DNA from: a virus
Length of the DNA: 40,252 bases
Reading direction: 5' to 3' (one strand)
Virus record (IMG/VR): IMGVR_UViG_3300048580_000175
Coordinates: 1-40,252 of that record
Shown: positions 30,309-38,700 of the stretch, one piece after another
How the letters are laid out: every line of letters begins with the position of its first letter
Position numbering within the stretch: the stretch's first letter is position 1
Translations under genes and position numbers: made by a program
The notes under the pieces: model-generated
Told to the model about the DNA's origin: nothing
Database searches by the model: none
The model's input: the letters and a program-made list of their open reading frames with translations, nothing else

Positions 30309-31297
30309 TGGCTGAAGCAGAAGTGAAGGTGGCCGCGAAGGCCGCTGTCGAGAAGGCGGACAACGCCTTCCTTGAGAAGCTGTTTGGCAACGAGTCGGCA
30401 CCTGCTGCGGAGGCGACGGAAGCGCCCGCAGAGGAGCCGAAGGCCAAGGCTGTTGCGGCTAAGGAAGAGCCGCAGGAAGAGACCACCGAGCAGCCCGAGG
30501 CTGCTGCGGAGGAGAAGCCCGCAAAGAGCGACAAGGCGCAGAGCGACTCGGAATACGAGAAGGCTTGTAGCGTCCTCGCGCTCGACGGGGTTTCCAAGAC
30601 GGTGTTGGGCAAGCTCGACCGTGCAGAAGTCCTTGAGTGGGCTTCCAAGGCGAAAGAGCGTCAGGCCAAGACCGCCAATGAGTTGAAGACGCGCTCCGAG
30701 CGCATCAAGGAATTGGAGAGCGGAGTCACAACGACGAAGGCGGAGACGAAGGCCGAAGGCCAGACTCCAACCGCCGAGGGCGATGACCCGGAACTACGCT
30801 CCATCCGTGAGACGTTTGGTGATGAGTTCGCAACTCCCCTTGCTCAGTACATCAAGAAGCAGACGGAAGGAGTCAAGGCTGCATACGAGGAACGCCTCGC
30901 GCAGCTTGAGTCCGAGCGTGTTCGCAACTTGATCGATGGGGCTAGGGCGTCCCTGCGCGACCAGTTCCCGCAGTTGGACGACCCCGCGAAGCTGGAACAA
31001 GTGCAAGCCGAGATGGGCGCACACCTCGCCAAGTACCAAGACAAGACTCCCACCGAGCGTGCGAATCTTGCCATGCGTGACGCGGCTCGTGTCCTCTTCT
31101 TCGACGAACTTCGTGCCAGCGAGGCGGGGAAGGCTCTTGCTTCCCACAAGCGCAAGATGAGTTCTCAGCCTACGCCGCCCTCGGGCCGCACTACGGGTCC
31201 GCGTGTCATGTCCGCTTCTGAGCGGGAAGACGCGCTGCTCGATGCGATCTTCCGTGGTGACGGCGAGGCTAAGGAACGCCTCATGCGCGGTTCCTGA
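30308..31297 (+). CDS. Capsid scaffold-like protein
   Basis: A 329-residue, strongly charged helical protein between portal and major capsid protein, the usual place for a scaffold. The first 80 residues are Ala/Glu/Pro/Lys-rich and disordered. A coiled coil (about residues 110-150 and 185-215) and a basic C-terminal segment (LASHKRKMSSQP, then SAREDAL-type helix) follow. Basic C-termini of scaffolds bind the capsid protein. TAATG overlap with the previous gene. Confidence 0.7.
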   Translation: MAEAEVKVAAKAAVEKADNAFLEKLFGNESAPAAEATEAPAEEPKAKAVAAKEEPQEETTEQPEAAAEEKPAKSDKAQSDSEYEKACSVLALDGVSKTVLGKLDRAEVLEWASKAKERQAKTANELKTRSERIKELESGVTTTKAETKAEGQTPTAEGDDPELRSIRETFGDEFATPLAQYIKKQTEGVKAAYEERLAQLESERVRNLIDGARASLRDQFPQLDDPAKLEQVQAEMGAHLAKYQDKTPTERANLAMRDAARVLFFDELRASEAGKALASHKRKMSSQPTPPSGRTTGPRVMSASEREDALLDAIFRGDGEAKERLMRGS

Positions 31298-31322
31298 TAA
31301 CACCTAACCCAACAACACCACC

Positions 31323-32516
31323 ATGGCTTCTCTCAACGATTTTGCGGACTTTTTCAAGTCCACCGCTCCCGCGTGGGCGTCGTCGCAGGATGCCTTCGTT
31401 AACGAGATCCAGCAGAACAGCTATCCGCTGGCTCGTTTCCTGAAGGGCCGCGAGATGTCCGATGTCTTCCAGAATGGCGAACGCATCAAGGATGGCATCA
31501 TCCTCGATCAGCCGGGCACCTTCCAGATGGTTAGCCCTGAGACGGAGTCCACTTGGACGAACGCTCAGACGCTGACGACTTGGGAGATCCCGTGGCGCTT
31601 CGCTCAGGCCCATATGTCGTGGACCGCTCAGGAAGTCGAACTGAACGAAGGTTCGTCGGCTGCCGTGTGGAAGCGCGTCAAGAAGATCAAGCAGACGGGC
31701 CTCGCGAACGATGTCGTTCACGGCCTGAACGGCAAGCTCTTCGCGCGCCCCTACGCCTCGACGATGGAGTCGTTCACGGCTGATCCGGGCGAACCGCAGT
31801 CGATTGTCTCGCTCGTCAACGAGTACGAAAACGGTCTGTTCGGCAGCACGATTGGCACCGATGGATCGACTGCGACGATCAACGCGACTGGCTACTACTC
31901 CAGCACGGTTCAGGGCATCAGCCCCACGACCAAGACGAAGTGGAAGCCCGTCCGCAAGACCTACGCGAACCTCACCGTGAATGATTCGGGGAACCTCCTG
32001 AATGCGTTCGACGATATCTTCCTCGATCTTCAGTTCCGCCAGCCGGGGACGATGAACGAGTACTTCGAGAACGAGTCGATGTTCCGTCAGGTCATCTACA
32101 CCTCGAAGAGCGGCATCGTCAAGTACAAGCATATGCTTCGTGCTGAGAACGACGTTCAGGTTGTTCCGGGTCGTCAGGATCCGGCGTACCAGAACCCGAC
32201 GTACTCGGGTATCCCGCTGGAGCGCGCTCCGCAGCTTGAGACGGAGGCTCTGTACGCCGTCGCCAACAGCACGCTGTACACCGAGTCTGACGACACGACC
32301 GATGCCGACAACATCATCGGCCCTCGTTACTACTGGATCAATGCCAACTACATGAAGATGGCGTTCCATAGCAACTACTACTTCAAGTACCTCGACGTTT
32401 TCTCGCCCGAGAAGAACCGCACGAAGTACGTCCTTCCCATCCAGATCTGGTTCAACCTGTACTGCACCAGCCGTCGTCATCAGGGCATCGTCTGCCCGAG
32501 CGCGGATGTCGCCTGA
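31323..32516 (+). CDS. Major capsid protein
   Basis: A 397-residue protein following the scaffold. It has the composition of an HK97-fold coat protein and the C-terminal pattern YYWINANYMKMAFHSNYYFKY, then PIQIWFNLYCTSRRHQG, which is typical of a phage capsid family (W-x-N-L-x-C-x-S-R-R-x-x-G near the end). The 25-base leader (31298-31322) is A/C-rich and has no Shine-Dalgarno sequence, unusual for the most abundant virion protein. Confidence 0.85.
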   Translation: MASLNDFADFFKSTAPAWASSQDAFVNEIQQNSYPLARFLKGREMSDVFQNGERIKDGIILDQPGTFQMVSPETESTWTNAQTLTTWEIPWRFAQAHMSWTAQEVELNEGSSAAVWKRVKKIKQTGLANDVVHGLNGKLFARPYASTMESFTADPGEPQSIVSLVNEYENGLFGSTIGTDGSTATINATGYYSSTVQGISPTTKTKWKPVRKTYANLTVNDSGNLLNAFDDIFLDLQFRQPGTMNEYFENESMFRQVIYTSKSGIVKYKHMLRAENDVQVVPGRQDPAYQNPTYSGIPLERAPQLETEALYAVANSTLYTESDDTTDADNIIGPRYYWINANYMKMAFHSNYYFKYLDVFSPEKNRTKYVLPIQIWFNLYCTSRRHQGIVCPSADVA

Positions 32517-32534
32517 TCCAAGGAGACTGAACAC

Positions 32535-33029
32535 ATGGAAATCAAGACTGTCAACGGCCCCGGCGTAGGGGGCATTCATCCGGCGGAGATCGTCGTCACC
32601 GTCAAGGCTCAGGAAGCCCTGACCAAGAACGACATCTGCCAGTTCGACTTCTTCACCGCGAACTCCACCACGATGAATCCCGGTGAAGACACCTCTCCCT
32701 TCTACCTCGTCCGTGACCCCGATGCGGAGGGAACTTCTCTCCGCACTCTTTCCTGCGGCATCTTCGGTATCGCTCAGGAAAACATCGCGGCCAGCGCGAC
32801 TGGCAAGGTGATGCTGCGCGGAATCACCGACATGAATGTCGATGGCGCTACCGTCAAGGGATCGTGCTTGGTCCCTGCGGCGGATGGTCAGGGCGATGTC
32901 GCCACCGGGGGCACCAATCTCAAGGTCATCGCCATCGCGCTGGAGGCCGATACCTCCAACGTGTCGAAGGTTCTGTTCGACGGCCTCGCCGGATTCGGCA
33001 ACGACGTTGGATCGAACGTCAGCACCTGA
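32535..33029 (+). CDS. Capsid decoration or head-stabilising protein
   Basis: A 164-residue beta-rich protein directly after the capsid gene, with AAGGAG ten bases before the ATG. The pattern (EIVVTVKAQEALTKNDICQFD..., GIAQENIAASATGKVMLRGITDMNVDG) resembles decoration proteins that bind capsomer surfaces (the DUF2190 type has a similar GIA...G-x-x-x-V-x-x-x-G core). A hairpin follows its stop. Confidence 0.65.
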   Translation: MEIKTVNGPGVGGIHPAEIVVTVKAQEALTKNDICQFDFFTANSTTMNPGEDTSPFYLVRDPDAEGTSLRTLSCGIFGIAQENIAASATGKVMLRGITDMNVDGATVKGSCLVPAADGQGDVATGGTNLKVIAIALEADTSNVSKVLFDGLAGFGNDVGSNVST

Positions 33030-33041
33030 TTTGATGCGGAA

Positions 33042-33066
33042 GGGGGCGGGCCACGCGCTCGCCCCC
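33042..33066 (+). terminator. Hairpin after the capsid genes
   Basis: A seven-pair stem GGGGGCG (33042-33048) with CGCCCCC (33060-33066), loop of eleven, begins 13 bases after the decoration gene stop. Only a short pyrimidine run follows, so it may trim or attenuate transcription instead of ending it fully. Confidence 0.5.
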
Positions 33067-33108
33067 TGCCGCTTTCATTCCATGCTGCCCCTCAAGGAAG
33101 TCGAGGAA

Positions 33109-33834
33109 ATGATGCGCGGTCCCGGCAAGGGCTTCGAGATGGTGGACTCTATCCACGAATGCACCTACAAGGAGTCGTCTACGGTCATCATCTGCCCGAC
33201 GCGAGGCAAGATCGACTACCGCGTAGTGGAGTCATGGAATGACCTCATTCGCATCCCGAACCAGCGCCGCTCGTTCCTGTTCTGCGAGGGGGCAGAGGTT
33301 GGAGACGCCTACAACAAGATGATCCGCAAGGTGCTGGGCGACCACAACCTGTCGCGCTACAAGTACCTGATGACGGTCGAGGATGACAACATCCTCCCTG
33401 CGGACGCGCACGTTCGACTTCTGGACACGATTCAGAAGGGAGGCTGGGACGCAGTATCCGGCCTCTATTTCACCCGCCGACCGCCGCATTTCGCGTTGGC
33501 GCTTGGAACGCCCGGAGAGCCTACTCCATTTGCCCCCATCGACCTAAAGCCCCGCGATGTCCGCGAGGCGATGGACAAGGAAGAAGTCATTGAGGTCAAC
33601 GGGATTCCGATGGGGTGCGCTATTTTCCGCCTCGACCTGTTCCGCGAGATTCCTGACCCGTGGTTCACCACGGTCAACCAATACATTATGATCGACGGGA
33701 AGCCATTTGGCCGTCGATACACCTCGCACGATTTGGGCTTCTGCGAAAACGCCCGCATCTTGGGCAAGCGAATCGCGCTCGATTGTGGCGTAAAGGTCGG
33801 CCATCTGGACGCTGAGACTGGAGTGATCTTCTAA
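33109..33834 (+). CDS. Glycosyltransferase-like protein (GT-A fold)
   Basis: About 241 residues. STVIICPTRGKIDYRVVESWNDL looks like the nucleotide-sugar-binding start of family-2-type transferases. YLMTVEDDNILPADAHVRLL carries the acidic metal-binding motif (EDD), and VNGIPMGCAIFRLDLF a G-x-x-x-x-x-R-x-x-F element. It may modify a virion or host glycan. AAGGAAG eight bases before ATG 33109 favours this start; in-frame ATGs at 33034 and 33082 lack a ribosome-binding site. Confidence 0.7.
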   Translation: MMRGPGKGFEMVDSIHECTYKESSTVIICPTRGKIDYRVVESWNDLIRIPNQRRSFLFCEGAEVGDAYNKMIRKVLGDHNLSRYKYLMTVEDDNILPADAHVRLLDTIQKGGWDAVSGLYFTRRPPHFALALGTPGEPTPFAPIDLKPRDVREAMDKEEVIEVNGIPMGCAIFRLDLFREIPDPWFTTVNQYIMIDGKPFGRRYTSHDLGFCENARILGKRIALDCGVKVGHLDAETGVIF

Positions 33835-34562
33835 TGCTCACCGTTACGGACTGTTCCGACTACCTCATCCGTCGTCTGGACGGTGAGCCCTCCGTGCCTG
33901 TCCTGACCCTGTGCAACCGCGCCGGGTCGTACCTCGTCGATATGCACCCGTGGACTTGGCTGCTGCGGTCCTCGGGCGTCCTGAGCCTTGTGAACGCGCA
34001 GTCCTACATCTCGCTGCCGAGCGACTTCGGTCGGATGTACGGCCAGCCCAAGCCCACGACCGTCGCGTCCGTCGTCAGCCTTGAGATGGTGTCGATGGAG
34101 GAGTATCTGCGCTATCGGCAGGACTACCTCGACGGTGGCCCGCGCTACATGGGCGTCATCAACTACCCGCTCGTTAGCGGCATCCCCGAGCCTCGCATCG
34201 AGATCTGGCCCCTCCCCACGGAGAACATGAACGACGCCTTCCGCGTCGCCTATCTGTCGAAGTGGGTTGACATGACGAGCGACATCGCCGCCGTCCCGAT
34301 CCCGCCGTGGATGGAGTTCTTCTACCTTGAGATTCTGTTCGCGTTCGCGCAGAGCTACGACGAGCATGATGCCGCGCCCCTGTCGCAGCGGCTCGCTCTC
34401 CTTCAGCAGAGCGCGGAGTTCATGAACCTCAAGAAGCGTGACGGCGGCGTGCAGCCGTTTGTCGGGTTCTCGCGCGGTGGCGCGATGGACATGGAGTACA
34501 TCCGCGAGTCCGGTGTTAAGATCGGCCTTGCTGGCAGAGTTCTGGATCCCTACGGGAATTGA
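33834..34562 (+). CDS. Head-tail adaptor / connector protein
   Basis: The ATG overlaps the preceding TAA. A 242-residue protein with helical ends and a beta core (SYISLPSDFGRMYGQP, RIEIWPLPTENMNDAFRVAYLSKWVDM, IPPWMEFFYLEILFAFAQ). This helix/P-x-x-F/I-x-x-x-P plan matches the phage adaptor (gp11 or P22-gp4-like) that docks beneath the portal. Its place between capsid and tail genes supports the call. Confidence 0.7.
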   Translation: MLTVTDCSDYLIRRLDGEPSVPVLTLCNRAGSYLVDMHPWTWLLRSSGVLSLVNAQSYISLPSDFGRMYGQPKPTTVASVVSLEMVSMEEYLRYRQDYLDGGPRYMGVINYPLVSGIPEPRIEIWPLPTENMNDAFRVAYLSKWVDMTSDIAAVPIPPWMEFFYLEILFAFAQSYDEHDAAPLSQRLALLQQSAEFMNLKKRDGGVQPFVGFSRGGAMDMEYIRESGVKIGLAGRVLDPYGN

Positions 34563-34571
34563 GGTTAGATC

Positions 34572-34961
34572 ATGCCCTACGGCTACCTTCGAGAAAACAC
34601 GGCTTCGTACTGGATGAACATTCCTGCGGCAACCAGCTCCACTCACTATCCCACCAACGGTCAAGGCGGTGCAACGACCAACAGCGCGAACAGCCAGCTT
34701 GTTAGCTGTGGCGCAAGCAACCCAGTAATCCTCGAAGCGGTCGAGGTCGGTTCATGCTCGACTGCCGATCAGGTCCGCATCTACAACTTTGATGGATCTG
34801 CGCAGTTGTTTGAAATCAACGTCAAGGTTGATGCTGGCACCCAATGGTTCCCTATGGGTGGGGCCTATGGCGTCCAGATCAATCAGGGCTTCGGAGCCAT
34901 GGTTGATAGTGGTACTAACCTTTCCGGCGTGAAGGTCTATTATCGCTTCGCGGGTCAATAG
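34572..34961 (+). CDS. Virion protein, paralogue A (129 aa)
   Basis: The beta-rich protein begins MPYGYLRENTASYWMN and includes YPTNGQGGATTNSANSQL and a terminal VKVYYRFAGQ. It is clearly related to the following gene (same MPY-RE-TAS-WM start, YPTxGQGGxTN, EAV, GxYGV and terminal FR-A). Probably a small tail or head-fibre subunit. GAGGT lies upstream of the ATG. Confidence 0.65.
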   Translation: MPYGYLRENTASYWMNIPAATSSTHYPTNGQGGATTNSANSQLVSCGASNPVILEAVEVGSCSTADQVRIYNFDGSAQLFEINVKVDAGTQWFPMGGAYGVQINQGFGAMVDSGTNLSGVKVYYRFAGQ

Positions 34962-34963
34962 CC

Positions 34964-35386
34964 ATGCCCTACAGTCGGATCCGTGAAAGCACGGCATCTC
35001 TGTGGATGACCAAGGACAGCACGCGCGCTCAGTATCCGACTGACGGGCAGGGCGGCATCACGAACACCGCATCTCAGAGCCTCTTTGCGGATGCTGGGCC
35101 ATCGAGGCCCATCATCATTGAGGCAGTTCTATGCGAGTGGAACATCTCTGGATCGGACATTTTCGTTAACATCAGAGATTTGAACGCCGTTGAAATCTTT
35201 TCGCTGCGAGTGAAGAGTACTGGCACTACGGCAAGCGACAAGGTTTCTAGCTATAGCATCGTTGGCGGTCCATACGGCGTCCGCGTTGAACAGCCAGTTC
35301 TTGTCCGTATCAATTCTACCGGGATATCGCCCATCGGTGGATTGAACACGGTCGGCCTCGTACACATCTTTTTCCGCTATGCTTAG
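34964..35386 (+). CDS. Virion protein, paralogue B (140 aa)
   Basis: A tandem paralogue of the gene before it: MPYSRIRESTASLWMTKD, YPTDGQGGITNTASQSL, EAVLCEW, GGPYGVRVEQ and a terminal HIFFRYA line up at matching positions. The two are well diverged at the base level, so the duplication is not recent. It overlaps the Ig-like gene by eight bases. Confidence 0.65.
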   Translation: MPYSRIRESTASLWMTKDSTRAQYPTDGQGGITNTASQSLFADAGPSRPIIIEAVLCEWNISGSDIFVNIRDLNAVEIFSLRVKSTGTTASDKVSSYSIVGGPYGVRVEQPVLVRINSTGISPIGGLNTVGLVHIFFRYA

Positions 35387-35747
35387 ACCTCAACGATCCA
35401 GCAGTCTGTTCCGCCAACGCTGGGCCACCGAGGCCGGAGGCGAGACTCCCGTCTACACGTTCGTCTCGATCACGCCAAACGATGGAACGGAGCTTGGTGG
35501 CGACACGGTCACCATCGTGATTTCTGGCTTCGACGCAAATGACACGAACGAGATCCGTTTCAACTGCGATGCGGCTGGCGACGGAGGCGACATCGCCACC
35601 TTCACGGTGACAAACGCCACGACACTCAGCGTGACGACTCCGTACTCGACTCCGGGCGCTGGCACCTGCAATGTGGTCGTTGAAACGTCCGCGCTCCAGC
35701 GGGCCATTGGTATCAATGTGTTCCAGTTCAACGTCGATCTCCCGTAG
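35379..35747 (+). CDS. Ig-like (IPT/TIG-type) virion protein (122 aa)
   Basis: After a basic N-terminus, residues 27-115 read ITPNDGTELGGDTVTIVISGF...FTVTNATTLSVTTPYSTPGAGTCNVVVETS. This is the strand pattern of an IPT/TIG immunoglobulin-like domain (xPxxG...GGTxVTIxGxxF...V...T...TP...G..xVxV). Such domains decorate phage surfaces and bind carbohydrate weakly. Confidence 0.7.
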   Translation: MLRPQRSSSLFRQRWATEAGGETPVYTFVSITPNDGTELGGDTVTIVISGFDANDTNEIRFNCDAAGDGGDIATFTVTNATTLSVTTPYSTPGAGTCNVVVETSALQRAIGINVFQFNVDLP

Positions 35748-35750
35748 CCC

Positions 35751-38700
35751 ATGCCCGAACTCCCGATCCCGTTTCCGCAGAATGGCGTTAGCGACACGTT
35801 CTCTTACGAGGCGCAGCCTCCGGGCACGACCGTAGACGCGCTCAACGTGCGGGCTGTGGACTCGGTCACGGGCCGCGTGCGCGGGGCGCAGCGCGAGGGC
35901 CTCGACCGCGTCACTCCGAACGCGCTCGGCGGGAGCAAGGTTCAGGCGCTGACGACTGTGACCTACGACGGTCGGCAGGTCGAGTTCCAGAACAACGAGA
36001 CGAGTGCTGCGAACGACCTGACCCTGTGGTCCAAATCGCTCAACGCTTCTACCTCCGGCGCTGGTAGCGGTGTCAACACCATCGCCATCGATGTATCCGG
36101 AAACGTGTACACGATTGTCGGCAATGCTTTGCTGGTCAAGTACAACTCCGCTGGCGCGCAGCAATGGGAGTTCGACCTTCCGGTCAAGGTTGCCAACCAT
36201 GTGGTGCGCGCTCTTGCCGTAGACGAGTACGGCGGCATCTACGTCGGTGTGAGCGAAGGCACGACGGCGCAGGAGTTCGCGTGGATCAGGCGCTACGTCG
36301 AGAACGCGGAGGGCGTCCTCGATATGCAATGGTCGGTGGCTCCCGGCGCTTACGTCGAGAAGCTCGTCATCCGCAACGACAAGATCTATGCGGCGCTGAA
36401 CTACAACGACGCTGGCAAGTCGCAGGTCGCTGCCTACGAGTTCATCTACACCGCATCTCCCTCTGTCGCTCGCGCGTGGTACGTCCCGTACCCCGTGAAC
36501 GACTTTGCCATCACGGATAGCGGCGAAGTCATCACGGCCCACAGGCAAGCGGATAGGATCTTTGAGGCCTCTGGCTCATACCCCGGCACCCGCAGCTTTG
36601 ATCCTCGGTCGTCCCCCGAGACTGGGCACGTTGTTGAGCCGAGCGCCATGCGCTGGGATCCGACGAAGCTGGACAACTGGGAGGACCGCAAGTGGGTCTG
36701 GATGAACGGGGACACGATCAAGCAGCAGCAGGGATACGAGACGATCCGCGACGGCGAGGATGTCAACCTGTGGCAGGACATTCTCGGTGCTGGCGAGGTC
36801 GTGCTATCCAAGGGACTTGACAGCACCGACATCGCTCCGAAGTACATCTCGTCCGGCCTCGCTGGCCGTCCGGGCGTTCACTTCAAGGGAAACAACTACC
36901 GCATGGAGACGCTCGGGACGAAGCGTCTTCTGCCGGGCGCTAACGCCGACGAGGCGTACCTGCTCGTCATGGTGGTCAAGCCGACTGGCACAGAAGCTGT
37001 ACCTCAGGCGCTTCTGTATCAGGACAGCGCCCTGACCTCGAACAGCAAGCCCAACTTTGCTGAGTACTGGGTGCCGTCATCATCTCCCACTCAGTACGAA
37101 AGCCCCAATGGCGACAATGGCATTACTGGCAAGACGCGCTTTGACACAGTAGTCGCTCTAAATGCAAGATGTGGCGTTCCCGTTGTTGATCAGTCGTTCC
37201 AGTACACAGCCGGAACAAGCCCCAGCTCATATCCCAATAACTTCAATAATACATACGGAAGGAGGATTTATAGGCACGACAGAATTGTTGTCGGCTCAAC
37301 TCCTGCCTACGTTTCCAAGAAGGCTCAAGACAACTACGGCATCCGATATAGGACATCGTTTGGTGGGTCCGATGTCACTCCTCCCACATCAACAATAACC
37401 GTTGATTTCACCGACTGGCATCGCTTCCGTGGTTCCGCTGGCTACGTCAGCATCATGGGAGAGCAGTACCAAAACATCGACCAAGAGGACACGGGTCAGG
37501 GCAACTACAACGATCCAAAGGAAGCGTACGGTCGCTTCTGGGTTGGCGAGGATGCTTCTCCTACGGAGCCTGTCAGGCCGATGATCGTGTCGATGCTGAT
37601 CGACAACGAGAAGTGCAGCGTCGGCAACGACATTTCTCTGTTCCGTGTGAACGGTATGCCGCTCGCCCAATGGCGCTCGGTCAAGCACTCCAACGGAGTC
37701 AAGCCGACCGTCATCGGAAAGCTACGCAATTCTGACTCGTCCAAGGCCGGGGACCGATCTCACGGAATGGACGATATGTTGAATGACGGTACGTCCTCTC
37801 AGGTCAACTTCCTTGGCCTTGACGCAGAGATCTACGAGATCTTCGTCATCAAGCAGTACGTTGATGGAACGACCACGAAGGTCTGCACGTTCCCCGGCTA
37901 CAACGCCAACGCATTTGGTGTTAACCCCGCCTACAGCGCGGCGTCCGACACGGAGCTTGAGAAGATCGAGGCGTACTTCGCATGGAAGTACGGCATCGCA
38001 CATCTTTTGGATCAGGGCGGAAAGGCTGCTGACTCTGCTCCGGCTTGGGACGCTCAGGCCAACTCTTACCAAGCCGTCAACCTAGGCCAGACTCAATACG
38101 GCCATCCCTACGGCATCCCGGCGATCCCCAGCAGCGTCACCACGGCGGTTGTCGGTGGGCCTCCGACGCAATCGACTAAGAGCCCTACGTCCATTGACAG
38201 GTATCTGTGGACATCGGCATACACGATGATGGTGAAGTGGAACTTCCAGCGTGGGCCACGCTGGATTCAGTTCGGTGATGGCGTCGGATACGGTGTCGCT
38301 CTAAGCGGTTCGAGCGTGTTTTCCGTTGGTCCGACTTGGCCCTCTGGGGGCGGCGCGAGCGTAAGGCTAATTACGGACCTTGGAGCGTCGGTTGACGCAG
38401 TCACCACAAAGACTGTAAACCTCGGCGGCACCGTCGTTGGCTATGGCAACGATTCCGTCCGCATGGAGTGCGACAAGTACGGGCGCTGTTGGATCCCGGC
38501 TTATTGGGATGACGCTCCTAGCGGATCGTCGTTCAACACTCACGCCTTGTTTGCTTTCAAGGCTCCGACGAGCGGGGGAGAGTTGACGACGGACTTTGCT
38601 TACAAGGTTGTCTCGCAGACTCCGCATCGCGGGCTGTGCGTTGCCATCGACCGCACCGAGACTGACTACGGCCCCGACTCTGCTGCGATCACGCGCCCAG

